Positions 1-8,336 of a stretch of DNA of 64,000 nt are shown piece after piece. The stretch is from NCBI GenBank assembly GCA_900078405.1, contig FLTS01000001.1:868001-932000 (forward strand), written 5' to 3'. The first letter of the stretch is position 1, and each line of letters begins with the position of its first letter. The stretch is from an uncultured Stenotrophomonas sp. (GTDB taxonomy: Bacteria > Pseudomonadota > Gammaproteobacteria > Xanthomonadales > Xanthomonadaceae). The position numbers and the translations under genes were made by a program. The notes under the pieces were generated by a model, which made no database searches, was not told the origin of the DNA, and saw only the letters and a list, made by a program, of their open reading frames with translations.

Positions 1-228
1 TGGCTCGGGCAGGGCATCGCTACCGGTCTGCTCAAACATGCGTTGCAGCGCTGCGTGGCGGCTTCCATCCTGGTGGGGGGACGGGCACTGCGGGTGAACG
101 CCATCGACGAGGAGGCTGCCGCGTCCTGGCGTCGGCGTGGATTCGTGGCGACCCGTGATGATCCGTGGAGGCTGTTCCGTTCGATGGCAGACATTGCCGC
201 CTCGATCGAAATGGCCAGGCAGGCCTGA
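1..228 (+). CDS. GNAT family N-acetyltransferase, C-terminal fragment (TacT-like)
   Basis: The reading frame is open from the first base of the window and stops at a TGA ending at 228, so only about 75 C-terminal residues are visible. They contain the acetyl-CoA-binding turn region (GQGIATGLL), a conserved strand before IDEEAAASWRRRGF, and the ending DPWRLFRSMADI. This pattern is typical of the small TacT/AtaT-type GNAT acetyltransferases that often pair with a ribbon-helix-helix (DUF1778) antitoxin. The pairing gene would lie upstream, outside the window, so a toxin role is inference. It could equally be an ordinary GNAT enzyme. Confidence 0.7.
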   Translation, partial: WLGQGIATGLLKHALQRCVAASILVGGRALRVNAIDEEAAASWRRRGFVATRDDPWRLFRSMADIAASIEMARQA

Positions 229-310
229 CGCCGTCCTTGGCCATGCAAGTTGTTCGATCGAGCCGGCAGCCGTTACGCTTGCCTCCGTTTCCACCGATTT
301 CCGACTGCCG

Positions 311-616
311 ATGATCCGTCCGCTGCTGTTCTGCACCCTGCTTGCCGCCTCCGCCCCGCTGCCGCTGCTGGCCTCCAGCTTCGCCGGAACCACTGCCGGT
401 TCGGCCAGCGGCGCCTCGTCGCAGGGGTCGAGCAGTTCGTCGGACGACGACAAGGTCGTCCAGGCCGCACGCGAGGAAGCCGCCGGTTTCGTCGCCAGCG
501 ACGGCCGGCTGCGCGGCGCGCGCCTGCAGGCGGCACTGCTGCACCTGCGCCAGCACGATGCCGGTGCCGCCACTGCCAGCGACATGGAACTGGCGCGGGC
601 GATCCTCGCCCGCTGA
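311..616 (+). CDS. DUF2388 family secreted protein
   Basis: A 101-residue protein with an N-terminal signal peptide (about residues 1-20, hydrophobic LLFCTLLAAS then LPLLA). A Ser/Asp-rich linker (SSSSSDDDK) follows, then the DUF2388 core: AAREEAAGFVASDGRLRGARLQAAL and a C-terminal helix ending ELARAILAR. An upstream in-frame start exists, but the start at 311 places the signal peptide at the N-terminus. The next gene begins 1 nt after its stop, so the two are almost certainly co-transcribed. DUF2388 proteins are small exported proteins of unknown function, and pairing with a DUF4105 protein is known in pseudomonads. Confidence 0.75.
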   Translation: MIRPLLFCTLLAASAPLPLLASSFAGTTAGSASGASSQGSSSSSDDDKVVQAAREEAAGFVASDGRLRGARLQAALLHLRQHDAGAATASDMELARAILAR

Positions 617-617
617 G

Positions 618-2351
618 ATGCGCCTGACCGCATGGCTGGCTGTCGCACTGCTGCTGGCCAGCGGTAGCGGCCATGCGCTGGAATTGCGGCTGGACCCGGC
701 GGGGTTGAACCCGCTCCAGCAACGGCAGGCCAGTGACCTGCTGGCGCGTGCGCAGGCGGCGTTGCCCGAGCGCTGGCGCGCCGATCCGCGACATGTTTCG
801 CTGCATTTCGACCCGTACCTGCCTGCCGACGTCGCCGGCAGGCACCGGCGCGGCGACCTGCGGCTGTCGCCGCAACTGCTGCAATTGCCGTCCACTGGCG
901 AGGCGCATGATCTGGCGCGCGCCACCGTGCTGCATGAAATCGCCCATGCCTTCGACCGCGGCGAAGGCGGCGGCTGGTCGCGGCAAGCACACTTCCGCCG
1001 CCTTGCCGGCTGGGATCGGCGCGGTGCCAATCCCTACGCATTGCGCAGCCCTGACGACTACGAGCGCCACAGCCCGGCCGAAGCGTTCGCGGTCAACCTG
1101 GAGTGGTATCTGCTCGACCCGCAATACCGCTGCCGGCGGCCGGCGCTGGCGGCGTGGTATCGCCAGCAGTTGGGGCCGGCGCCGCTGCCGGAAGCAGCCT
1201 GTACCGATGCGCTGCCGTTGCTGGTGGCCGGCGACGGCGCGGGGCAACTGGAACTGGAAACGCTAGACCCGGCGCGCGTATACGCGGTGGATTACCTGCT
1301 GGCCGGCAGCGGCGACGCGGCGATGAGCCGCTTCGGCCACGCCATGCTGCGATTGGTGGTCTGCGCGCCGGGCCACGTGCCCGGACCGCAATGCCGGATG
1401 GATCTGGCCCACCACCGGGTGCTGTCCTTCCGCGCCTTCGTCAACGACGTGCAGATTTCCAACTGGCGCGGGTTGACCGGTGCCTATCCGGCGCGGCTGT
1501 TCGTGCTGCCGTTGGACCAGGTGATCGAGGAATACACCCGTACCGAGCTGCGCGACCTGCAGGCGTGGCCGCTGGCCTTGTCGCCGGTGCAGATCGATGC
1601 ATTGCTGCAACTGGCCGCCCGCGGGCACTGGAGTTACGACGGCCGCTACCGCTTCATCGGCAACAACTGTGCGGTGGAAAGCGGGCGCCTGCTCGATCTG
1701 GCGCTGACGCCGCCGCAGCGGCGCTTGCAAGCCATCACCCCGCGCGGCGTCTTGCATCGGCTGCAGGCGGCCGGCCTGGCCGATGTGCAACCACCCTCGA
1801 CGCGCAGCGAAGACGGCCTGTATTTCGCTTCGGCTCGCGAGGATTACCGGCAGCTGCTGCAAGGCCTGCAACAGGCCGGGCTGGCGCCGCCACTGCCGCT
1901 GGAACGCTGGCTGGACAGCCCGGCGCGGCAACGCGGCACGCCGCCGCCGGACCTGCCGCTGCAACCGACCGCGGCGTGGTGGGTGCTGGAAACCGCCGCA
2001 CTGCGCCGGGCCGAACAGCGCGCGCTCGCGCAGCTGAAGCGGCGGCTGGGGCAGGGCACTCCCGAGCTGCAGGCGCGGCTGGCCGACTGGCAGCATTTCA
2101 GCGGCCTGTTCGACGCGCCGGCAGCGCTGCTGCCGGCGGCGGGCTACGGCATCGTCCAGCCCGACGAGCTGGACGCACTGGAACAGGCGCTGGTCCGGCA
2201 TGCCGAGGAAGCGCAGGTGCGCTGGCAGGCCCTGCACCAAGCCGCCGAACAGGCCTTGCCGCGCACGCAGAGGCTGGAACTGGAGCAGGCCCGGCAGCGC
2301 GTGCAGTGGCTGGCCGCGCGCATGCGGCAACTGGCCGCCACGGCGGACTGA
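618..2351 (+). CDS. DUF4105 (Lnb N-terminal periplasmic domain) protein with HExxH motif
   Basis: A 577-residue exported protein. Residues 1-20 form a signal peptide. An HEIAH metallopeptidase-like motif lies at residues 106-110, followed by acidic and aromatic residues. From about residue 220 comes the DUF4105 core, recognisable from the SGDAAMSRFGHAMLRLVVC segment and the later RFIGNNCAVES segment with a conserved Cys. The C-terminal 130 residues are Leu/Gln/Ala-rich and probably helical. The start chosen (ATG, 1 nt after the preceding stop) gives the signal peptide. The HExxH motif suggests a zinc site, but no substrate can be named. The pair with the upstream DUF2388 gene is conserved in other gammaproteobacteria. 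Confidence 0.75.
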   Translation: MRLTAWLAVALLLASGSGHALELRLDPAGLNPLQQRQASDLLARAQAALPERWRADPRHVSLHFDPYLPADVAGRHRRGDLRLSPQLLQLPSTGEAHDLARATVLHEIAHAFDRGEGGGWSRQAHFRRLAGWDRRGANPYALRSPDDYERHSPAEAFAVNLEWYLLDPQYRCRRPALAAWYRQQLGPAPLPEAACTDALPLLVAGDGAGQLELETLDPARVYAVDYLLAGSGDAAMSRFGHAMLRLVVCAPGHVPGPQCRMDLAHHRVLSFRAFVNDVQISNWRGLTGAYPARLFVLPLDQVIEEYTRTELRDLQAWPLALSPVQIDALLQLAARGHWSYDGRYRFIGNNCAVESGRLLDLALTPPQRRLQAITPRGVLHRLQAAGLADVQPPSTRSEDGLYFASAREDYRQLLQGLQQAGLAPPLPLERWLDSPARQRGTPPPDLPLQPTAAWWVLETAALRRAEQRALAQLKRRLGQGTPELQARLADWQHFSGLFDAPAALLPAAGYGIVQPDELDALEQALVRHAEEAQVRWQALHQAAEQALPRTQRLELEQARQRVQWLAARMRQLAATAD

Positions 2352-2451
2352 GGCTGGAGGCGGGGAGCATCGACGCTGTTCTTGACCTCGGTCAGGGCGA
2401 CGGCGAGGGCGCGGCCTAGCATGGGTCGCGTTTCCCACGATGGAGTTCCCG

Positions 2452-2718
2452 ATGCACGCATCCCTTGATCCCGCCCCCAATGTCCATGTCTTCGACGCCC
2501 GTGGCGTGGCCCGCCGTTTCCGCCATTCAGCGATCTTTGGCGCGCTGGGCGCGTTGCGCAATGGCGAAACCATGCGCTTCGTCAACGACCATGACCCGAT
2601 CCCGTTGCTGGGCCAGCTGACCCAGCGCTTCGGCGAGCACCTGTCGATCAACTACCTGCAGCGCGGGCCGGAGGCGGTGGTGATCGATTTCGGCATCCAG
2701 GGCCTGCCGGAGGAGTGA
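2452..2718 (+). CDS. DUF2249 domain protein
   Basis: A small cytosolic protein of 88 residues from the ATG at 2452. The conserved DUF2249 block is visible: VFDARG near the start, then FGALGALRNGETMRFVNDHDPIPLLGQL and a terminal YLQRGPEAVVIDFG strand. An ATG at 2440 is also in frame, but a GGAG lies 6 nt before 2452, which favours the later start. DUF2249 proteins have a TusA-like fold and are frequently found beside genes for nitric-oxide or denitrification metabolism. The gene ends 3 nt before an FmdE-like gene, so the two form a pair. Confidence 0.75.
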   Translation: MHASLDPAPNVHVFDARGVARRFRHSAIFGALGALRNGETMRFVNDHDPIPLLGQLTQRFGEHLSINYLQRGPEAVVIDFGIQGLPEE

Positions 2719-2721
2719 GCC

Positions 2722-3333
2722 GTGGCTTTCCCTGAGTTTTTCGACCAGGCCCCGCGCATCGCCGTGCATGACGAATTGGCGCGCTTTCTCGGTGCCAGTG
2801 ACGACGGCCGGATCGAATACGGCTATGCCGATGCGGTGAAGCTGGCCGGGCATTCCTGCCCGACCGTGGCCGGGGCCTGGCTGATGGTGCGCGCGGCGCT
2901 GCAGGCGCTGTATGGCGGGCAATTGCCCGAGCGCGGCGGGGTCCGGGTGGACATGGCCGAGGCCGAGGATGCCGGTACCACCGGCGTCATCGCCCAGGTA
3001 TTCACCTTGGTCAGTGGTGCGGCGGCCGGCAATGGCTTCCAGGGCGTGGGCGGCCGGTTTTCACGCCACGCCCTGCTGCGTCACGGCGCCGGGGGCGGCA
3101 GCATGGCCCGTTTCATCCGCATCGATACCGGTGCGGCCGTGGAGGTGGGCATGGATCTGTCCGGGGTGCCGGCCGATGCACCGCTGCGGCCGCTGCTGGC
3201 CAGTGCGCTGGCCGACGATGCCAGCGACGCCACCTTGGCCGAATTCGCCCGGGTCTGGCAGGGCAGGGTGCGCCGGTTGCTGCTCGAACATGCCGATGAC
3301 CCGGCGGTGATCCAGGTCCGGCCGCTGGCCTGA
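2722..3333 (+). CDS. FmdE-like (formylmethanofuran dehydrogenase subunit E family) protein
   Basis: 203 residues. The signature is AGHSCPTVAGAWLMVRAAL at about residues 42-60, which matches the Cys/His-containing GHxCP motif of the FmdE domain. A second conserved block (DMAEAEDAGTTGVIAQV) follows, and the C-terminus ends in IQVRPL. FmdE domains bind metal in methanogen operons. In proteobacteria the family is uncharacterised and appears beside DUF2249 genes. The start codon follows the DUF2249 stop after only 3 nt, so translation is probably coupled. A role in metal or molybdenum enzyme maturation is inference only. Confidence 0.65.
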   Translation: MAFPEFFDQAPRIAVHDELARFLGASDDGRIEYGYADAVKLAGHSCPTVAGAWLMVRAALQALYGGQLPERGGVRVDMAEAEDAGTTGVIAQVFTLVSGAAAGNGFQGVGGRFSRHALLRHGAGGGSMARFIRIDTGAAVEVGMDLSGVPADAPLRPLLASALADDASDATLAEFARVWQGRVRRLLLEHADDPAVIQVRPLA

Positions 3334-3368
3334 GCCGGCCTGCGGCGGTCGGCTTGCCGCATGTGGAA

Positions 3369-3391
3369 GGCGGGCCGCCGGGCGGCCCGCC
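3369..3391. terminator. Hairpin between convergent genes
   Basis: A perfect inverted repeat with 11-bp arms (GGCGGGCCGCC and its complement) around one base. It sits between the end of the FmdE-like gene and the end of the minus-strand porin gene. It has no clear U-run on either side, so it may act as a weak bidirectional terminator or a 3'-end stabilising hairpin. Confidence 0.5.
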
Positions 3392-4657
3392 TCAATAGTC
3401 GTAGTTCAGGGTCAGCCGGTTTTCCCGGTAATCGACGCGGCGCAGGCGTTGTTGCTGGACCGCGAAGGCGTTGTGCACGCTCCAGCCCTTCAACGCCCCC
3501 TCGAAGCGGTAGCTGGCGAAGACCATGTATTCGCGCTGGCCGATGGAGGGCTGGTCCGCGGCCGGGCTCAGGTCCATGTACGACCAACGTGCGCCCCAGC
3601 GCAGTTGCCGGCTGGCCACCACCTCCAGGTCCAGCGACCACGCATCGCCGGTTCCCAGGTCCTGGGTGCTGGTCAGGTAGGGCTGGGCGAACAGCGGGCC
3701 GGAAGTCTGGTAACTGGCGTAGGGCGTCGCCATCGCGCCGTTGCGGAAGGCGCCGGCCCGGTGCGGCATGTGGTTGTGGTTGAGCGTGGCCGTCAGCCGG
3801 GAACTGCGCACACCCACGCGCAGGCCATAGGTACGGTTGTCCACCGGCCCCAGCAGTGCCGCGCCCTGCTCGTGCTGGGCGATGAACTGCACGGCCGCGA
3901 ACGGGCGCAGCGAGCCGTGGCCGGCGGCCAATTCGGCCTGCCCGAAATACAGGTCGGCGTAGTCCAGATAGCGGATCAGCCAGATCTGGCCACTGGCATC
4001 GGCCGCACCCAGCGAGGTCTTGCCGGCACCGCCCAGCGCCCAGAAGCCATCGGTGGCGGCATCGCCGGCATTGGGCGGCTGCGGCGAGAAGCGGCGGTTG
4101 TAGTTGCTGCTGCGCGAGAACGACTCGTCGATGCGCGACTTGTAGCGGAACATGCGCACCGCGGTGAAATGGTTGCTGCCTTCGCCAAGGCGCAGGCGCA
4201 CGCCCTGATAGAGCTGCGGCACGATGCGGAAGTCGAAACTGGCGGTGAAAGGCACCTCGTCCAGCCGCTGGTTGCCGGCGCGCAGCGACAGCTTTTCGCC
4301 CTGCCATTGCAGCCAGGTTTCGCCCATCGCGGTGAGGTTGCGGCCCAGGTCGCGTTCTCTGCCCGTGCCGGCGTGCACCGGATTGCGTTGCAGGTAGCCG
4401 CTGGCACGGAATGAAACGCCATGCAGTGGCGCAGTGGTGAAGCCGAGCCGGCCACCGACCGAGAACGTGTCGCGGTCGACGCCATCGGCGAAAAACGCAT
4501 TGGCGGTGCTGTAGTACAGGCCGCGCAGATTGCCGTCGGTTTGGCCGTGGTCGAACATCTGCCGCAGATCCTGCGCCGGCTGCGGCTCGGCGGCGAAGGC
4601 TGGGGCGAAGGCTGGGGCCAACAGGAGCGGCAGCAGGTGGCGGAGGGGCGGGGTCAT
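3392..4657 (-). CDS. OprD-family outer-membrane porin
   Basis: 421 residues with a 22-residue signal peptide (LLPLLLAPAFAPAFA). The mature region shows alternating hydrophobic/polar beta strands with aromatic ends, and the C-terminus ends LTLNYDY, typical of a beta-barrel recognised by BamA. The N-terminal GNLRGLYYST block, the D-rich early loop and the later YRFEG...GWSVHNAF strands resemble the OprD/OprQ specific-porin family of pseudomonads. Such porins carry small carboxylates, amino acids or peptides across the outer membrane, and the substrate here is unknown. The gene stands alone, between convergent and tandem neighbours. Confidence 0.7.
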   Translation of the reverse strand: MTPPLRHLLPLLLAPAFAPAFAAEPQPAQDLRQMFDHGQTDGNLRGLYYSTANAFFADGVDRDTFSVGGRLGFTTAPLHGVSFRASGYLQRNPVHAGTGRERDLGRNLTAMGETWLQWQGEKLSLRAGNQRLDEVPFTASFDFRIVPQLYQGVRLRLGEGSNHFTAVRMFRYKSRIDESFSRSSNYNRRFSPQPPNAGDAATDGFWALGGAGKTSLGAADASGQIWLIRYLDYADLYFGQAELAAGHGSLRPFAAVQFIAQHEQGAALLGPVDNRTYGLRVGVRSSRLTATLNHNHMPHRAGAFRNGAMATPYASYQTSGPLFAQPYLTSTQDLGTGDAWSLDLEVVASRQLRWGARWSYMDLSPAADQPSIGQREYMVFASYRFEGALKGWSVHNAFAVQQQRLRRVDYRENRLTLNYDY

Positions 4658-4741
4658 GCCGGCTTATCGGCACGGCGCGGCCGATCTTCACAGACGACGG
4701 CGCCCTGCGGCGCCGTCGCTTGTCTTGCCGGTATCGCGCGG

Positions 4742-5308
4742 TCAGTCGGCGCGGCCGCCGAACTCGCCGGTGGTGGTGTTGACCAGGATGCGCTCGCCAC
4801 TGGCGATGTATTCGGGAACCATGATCTCGATGCCGGTGTTGAGCTTGGCCGGCTTCGGGCGCTTGGTGGCGGTGCCGCCCTTCAGCTCCGGCGGAGTCTC
4901 GACCACTTCCAGGGTGACGTGCTGCGGCAGCTGGATCGCCACCGGCTGCTCGTCGATCACCTGCACGTAGATGCCGGCCAGGCCCTCGGTGATATAGCCG
5001 GCGTCATCGCCGACCACGTCCGCGTCCAGCGTGTACGGGGTGTAGTCCTCGTCGTCCATGAACACGAAGGCATCGCCGTCCATGTACGAGAAGGTGGACT
5101 GGCGGCGCAGCAGCTCGACTTCCGGCAGGTTGTCGTCGGCGTCGAAGCTGGCGTCGAGCTTGTTGCCGCCCGGCACGCTGTACATGATGAAACGGAAGCG
5201 GACGTTGCCGCCACGGCCCTGCGGCGAGCTGCGCTCGATGTCGCGGATCTGGTAGACGCCGTTGTTGTATTCGACGACGTTGCCTTTCTTGATGTCGGAG
5301 GCTTTCAT
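4742..5308 (-). CDS. efpL: Elongation factor P-like protein EfpL (YeiP)
   Basis: 188 residues. The N-terminal KOW-like domain carries the loop SSPQGRGG instead of the Lys-tipped loop of canonical EF-P. This marks the EfpL/YeiP subfamily, which rescues ribosomes stalled at polyproline and related motifs. The two OB-fold domains follow, with the conserved block [22 protein letters not shown] and a C-terminal [23 protein letters not shown]. Because the modified Lys is replaced by Arg, lysyl or rhamnosyl modification at this position is not expected. An inverted repeat at 4696-4717 (9-bp arms GACGGCGCC) lies downstream of its stop. Confidence 0.93.
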   Translation of the reverse strand: MKASDIKKGNVVEYNNGVYQIRDIERSSPQGRGGNVRFRFIMYSVPGGNKLDASFDADDNLPEVELLRRQSTFSYMDGDAFVFMDDEDYTPYTLDADVVGDDAGYITEGLAGIYVQVIDEQPVAIQLPQHVTLEVVETPPELKGGTATKRPKPAKLNTGIEIMVPEYIASGERILVNTTTGEFGGRAD

Positions 5309-5340
5309 GCTTGGAAAGTCGGTTGGGGTAAGGGGGAATT

Positions 5341-5365
5341 GAAACGGGCGCCTTGTGGGCGCCCG
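5341..5365 (-). terminator. Rho-independent terminator of the SDR gene
   Basis: On the minus strand an 8-bp GC stem (CGGGCGCC and its complement) with a 5-nt loop is followed by GTTTC. It lies between the SDR stop at 5374 and the efpL start at 5308, the position expected for the end of the liu-like operon. Confidence 0.6.
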
Positions 5366-5373
5366 CGGGTGGG

Positions 5374-6144
5374 TTACTTGGGTGCCAGTCGCACGGCGCC
5401 ATCCAGGCGGATGGTTTCGCCGTTGAGGTAGGGGTTGGAGATGATGTGCCCGACCAGCGCGGCGAAGTCCTCCGGCTGGCCCAGCCGCGACGGGAACGGG
5501 ATCGAGGCGGCCAGCGATTCCTGCACGTTGGCCGGCATGCCGTCCACCATCGGCGTCCAGAACACGCCCGGGGCCACGGTCATCACGCGGATGCCGAAGC
5601 GCGACAGCTCGCGCGCCATCGGCAGGGTCATGCCGACCACGCCGCCCTTGGACGCGGAATAGGCGGCCTGGCCGATCTGGCCCTCGTAGGCGGCGACCGA
5701 GGCGGTGTTGACGATCACCCCGCGCTCGCCGTCGGCGTTGGCCTCGTTGTGCTGCATCAGGTCGGCGGCGGCCTTGGCGACGTTGAAGCTGCCGACCAGG
5801 TTGACCATCACCGTGGTCTGGAAATTGGCCAGCGGCATCGGCGCCTCGCGGCCGAGCACGCGGCCGGCACCGAGGATGCCGGCGCAGTTCATCACCACGT
5901 TCAGCCCGCCGAGGAACTCGCGTGCGGCGGCCAGGTTGGCGGCCACGCCGGCCTCGTCGGTGACGTTGGTGGTGAAGTAGCGTGCGTTGCCGGTGCCGAG
6001 CTCGGCCACCGCGGCCGTGCCTTTCTCCTCGTTGAGGTCGAACAGCGCGACCTTGCCGCCATTGGCGACGAGGAAGCGGGCCACGCCAAGGCCGAGGCCG
6101 GAGACACCGCCGGTGACGACGGCGCGGACGGAGGACAGCTGCAT
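5374..6144 (-). CDS. SDR family oxidoreductase, 3-hydroxyacyl-CoA dehydrogenase type
   Basis: 256 residues from the ATG at 6144. The Rossmann motif [14 protein letters not shown] is near the N-terminus. A DLNEEKG segment follows strand 2, the NCAG motif follows strand 4, and the catalytic Ser-Tyr-Lys set is visible ([23 protein letters not shown]). The DLN after beta 2 indicates NAD preference. The sequence resembles HSD17B10-like short-chain 3-hydroxyacyl-CoA dehydrogenases. It is the last gene of a minus-strand set with HMG-CoA lyase and an enoyl-CoA hydratase, which supports a role in branched-chain amino acid or fatty acid degradation. A longer in-frame N-terminus would run through the repeat element at 6195-6278 and is rejected. 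Confidence 0.85.
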   Translation of the reverse strand: MQLSSVRAVVTGGVSGLGLGVARFLVANGGKVALFDLNEEKGTAAVAELGTGNARYFTTNVTDEAGVAANLAAAREFLGGLNVVMNCAGILGAGRVLGREAPMPLANFQTTVMVNLVGSFNVAKAAADLMQHNEANADGERGVIVNTASVAAYEGQIGQAAYSASKGGVVGMTLPMARELSRFGIRVMTVAPGVFWTPMVDGMPANVQESLAASIPFPSRLGQPEDFAALVGHIISNPYLNGETIRLDGAVRLAPK

Positions 6145-6194
6145 CGGGACGATCCTGCGGTGGATGAAAGCGGCAATTCTAGCCGATGGCGGTT

Positions 6195-6278
6195 CAAAGC
6201 CCCCTCCTTCGCGGAGAGGGGATGGGACGGGATGTTGGGCCCCGACCTGCCTTCTCCCCGTGGCAATGGGGGAGGACA
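6195..6278. repeat. Interspersed GGAGAGGGG-type repeat, copy 1
   Basis: An intergenic element between the SDR and HMG-CoA lyase genes. It begins with CCCCCTCC...GGAGAGGGG and continues to TTCTCCCCGTGGCAATGGGGGA. The same vocabulary (CCCTCTC, GGAGAGGGG, CTTCTCCC) recurs at 31769-31905 and 42537-42597, so it is a dispersed short repeat. Confidence 0.55.
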
Positions 6279-6280
6279 CG

Positions 6281-7171
6281 TCACCCCATCATCGCCTTGC
6301 CGACCTTGCTGCCGTTGTCGCGCCCCAGTACCGCCGCCAGCCAGCGCCCGGTTTCCGCCAGCGCCGGCAGGTCGATGCCGGTGTCCATGCCCATGCCATG
6401 CAGCATGTAGACCACGTCCTCGCTGGCGACGTTGCCGCTGGCGCCGCGCGCATACGGGCAGCCGCCGGTGCCGCCCACGGCCGCATCCACCACGCGCACG
6501 CCTTCCTCCAGGCAGGCGGCGACATTGGCCAGCGCCTGGCCGTAGGTGTCGTGGAAATGCACCGCCAGCGCCGCCATCGGCACGTCCGCGGCGACCGCAC
6601 GCAGCATTGCGCGCGCCTTCAGCGGCGTGCCGACGCCAATGGTGTCGCCCAGCGAGATTTCGTGGCAGCCCATCGCGTGCAGCGCCCGCGCCACCCGCAC
6701 CACGTCGGCCAGCGGCACCTCGCCCTGATAGGGGCAGCCCAGCACGGTGGAAACGTAGCCACGCACCTTGACGCCATCGGCCTTGGCGCGTGCCAGCACC
6801 GGCGCGAAGCGCTGCAGCGATTCGTCGATGCCGGCGTTGGTGTTGGTGCGGTTGAACTGCTCGGAGGCGGCGGTGAACACCGCCACCTCGTCGGCGCCGG
6901 CCGCCAGTGCGCGCGCATAGCCCTGTTCGTTGGGCACCAGCACCGGGTAGGAAATGCCCGGGCGGCGGGTGATGCCGGCCATCACCTCGGCGGCGTCGGC
7001 CAGTTGCGGCACCCATTTCGGGCTGACGAAGCTGGTGGCCTCGATGCTGCGCAGACCGGTGGCCGAGAGGCGGTCGATCAGCGCGATCTTGTCGGCGGTG
7101 GCGACCTGCTGTTTCTCGTTCTGCAGGCCGTCGCGCGGGCCGACCTCGACGATGCGGACGAAATCGGTCAT
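6281..7171 (-). CDS. mvaB: Hydroxymethylglutaryl-CoA lyase
   Basis: 296 residues. It is a TIM-barrel lyase of the HMGL-like/DRE-metallolyase family that splits HMG-CoA into acetoacetate and acetyl-CoA, the final step of leucine catabolism. Visible signatures are VEVGPRDGLQNE at the N-terminus with the catalytic Arg-Asp, FVSPKWVPQLAD, SLGDTIGVG, the metal-binding HFHDTYG, and the Cys-containing loop GGTGGCPYARGASGNVASED. The length is normal. Its start lies 1 nt beyond the stop of the upstream liuC-like gene, so the two are translationally close. Also called liuE. Confidence 0.95.
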   Translation of the reverse strand: MTDFVRIVEVGPRDGLQNEKQQVATADKIALIDRLSATGLRSIEATSFVSPKWVPQLADAAEVMAGITRRPGISYPVLVPNEQGYARALAAGADEVAVFTAASEQFNRTNTNAGIDESLQRFAPVLARAKADGVKVRGYVSTVLGCPYQGEVPLADVVRVARALHAMGCHEISLGDTIGVGTPLKARAMLRAVAADVPMAALAVHFHDTYGQALANVAACLEEGVRVVDAAVGGTGGCPYARGASGNVASEDVVYMLHGMGMDTGIDLPALAETGRWLAAVLGRDNGSKVGKAMMG

Positions 7172-7172
7172 G

Positions 7173-7964
7173 TCAGTGCGCCGCCGCCCAGCGCGGCGCG
7201 CGCTTTTCGAGGAAGGCCGACAGGCCCTCGCGGCCTTCGTCGGAGGCGCGCAAGGCGGCGATCAATCCTGCGTTGGCGCTGTCCAGCGCGTCACGGTCGA
7301 CACCGAGCGCCAGCACGTCACGCACCAGCGCCTTGGCCGAAGAAGCGGCGACCGGGCCGGCCTTGCCGAGCAGCGCCAGCTGCGCCTGCACCGTCGCATC
7401 CAGCGCGTCGGCGGCCACCACCTGGTGCACCAGCTCGATCCGCTGCGCGGTGGCAGCGTCGAAATGCTCGCCGCTGGCGAACCAGCGCCGTGCCTGGCGC
7501 GGGCCGATGGCGGCGATGACGTAGGGCGAAATCACCGCCGGCAGCAGCCCGAGGCGGCTTTCGGTCAGGCCGAAGCGCGCGCCCTCGGCGGCAATGGCGA
7601 TGTCGCAGCAAGCCACCAGCCCGACGCCGCCGCCGAACGCAGCACCATGCACGCGGGCGATGGTCGGCTTGGGCAGTTCGTCCAGCGTACGCATCAGCCG
7701 CGCCAGCTCCAGCGCGTCGCGACGGTTCTCCTCTTCCGAGGCGCCAGCCATTGCCCGCATCCATTGCAGGTCGGCGCCGGCCGAGAACGACGGGCCTTCG
7801 CCGGCCAGCACCACCGCGCGCACCGCCGGATCGGCGCCCAGCGCTTCGAGGGTGGCGGTCAGGTTGGCGATCAGGCCGGCGTCGAAGGCATTGTGCAGCT
7901 CGGGCCGGTTCAGGCGCAGCGTGGCCACCGCATCGTCGTGGTCCACGCGCAAGGCATTGCTCAT
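7173..7964 (-). CDS. liuC: Enoyl-CoA hydratase/isomerase, probable methylglutaconyl-CoA hydratase (LiuC-like)
   Basis: 263 residues from the ATG at 7964. It has the crotonase fold: the oxyanion-hole segment FSAGADLQWMRAM, the second segment HGAAFGGGVGLVACCDIAIA, and the ESRLGLLPAVISPYV block that contains the catalytic Glu position. Crotonases of this type placed directly before HMG-CoA lyase hydrate 3-methylglutaconyl-CoA in the leucine/isovalerate (liu) pathway. Longer in-frame upstream codons lack an ATG with good context. The rest of the pathway (isovaleryl-CoA dehydrogenase, methylcrotonyl-CoA carboxylase) is not in this window. Confidence 0.88.
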   Translation of the reverse strand: MSNALRVDHDDAVATLRLNRPELHNAFDAGLIANLTATLEALGADPAVRAVVLAGEGPSFSAGADLQWMRAMAGASEEENRRDALELARLMRTLDELPKPTIARVHGAAFGGGVGLVACCDIAIAAEGARFGLTESRLGLLPAVISPYVIAAIGPRQARRWFASGEHFDAATAQRIELVHQVVAADALDATVQAQLALLGKAGPVAASSAKALVRDVLALGVDRDALDSANAGLIAALRASDEGREGLSAFLEKRAPRWAAAH

Positions 7965-8051
7965 CAGGCAGTTCCGCGGATTGTTTGCAATGCAACGAAT
8001 GATAGCGGGGCGGCCGGCAGGCGCCATGACGCGGCGCGGCGATGCTACTAT

Positions 8052-8067
8052 TGATAACCATTCTTGA
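8052..8067 (+). promoter_or_regulatory. Possible Fur-binding site upstream of feoA
   Basis: TGATAACCATTCTTGA, just before the feoA start, resembles the TGATAAT-N-ATTATCA Fur half-site arrangement. The left arm matches 6 of 7 positions but the right arm is weak. Iron repression of feo is well known, so the position is sensible, but the match alone is not decisive. Confidence 0.4.
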
Positions 8068-8075
8068 TTAGCAAC

Positions 8076-8336
8076 ATGAGCGCCCATCCAGTGACGTTGT
8101 CGGATTTGCCGCTGCACGCCGCCGCGCAGGTGGAAGAAGTGCAGGACATGCATGCCAATGATGCGATCGCCCGGCGGTTGCGCGAATTGGGTTTCGTCGA
8201 TGGCGAGGACGTGCGCGTGGTAGCCCGGGGGCCGCTCGGCGGTGAACCGCTGCTGGTGCAGGTCGGCTTCACCCGTTTCGCACTCCGGCGCAGCGAGGCC
8301 GCGCGCATCCGGGTACACAAGGGAGGCGCTGCATGA
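8076..8336 (+). CDS. feoA: Ferrous iron transport protein A
   Basis: 86 residues with an SH3-like FeoA domain. Landmarks are LSDLPLHAAAQVEEV, the LRELGFVDGEDVRVVARGPLGGEPLLVQVGFTRFALRR core and an IRV ending. FeoA is a small cytosolic regulator of the FeoB iron channel. The ATG at 8076 is preferred over an in-frame TTG 12 nt upstream. Its stop overlaps the feoB start by 4 nt (ATGA), so the two are translationally coupled. Confidence 0.93.
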   Translation: MSAHPVTLSDLPLHAAAQVEEVQDMHANDAIARRLRELGFVDGEDVRVVARGPLGGEPLLVQVGFTRFALRRSEAARIRVHKGGAA

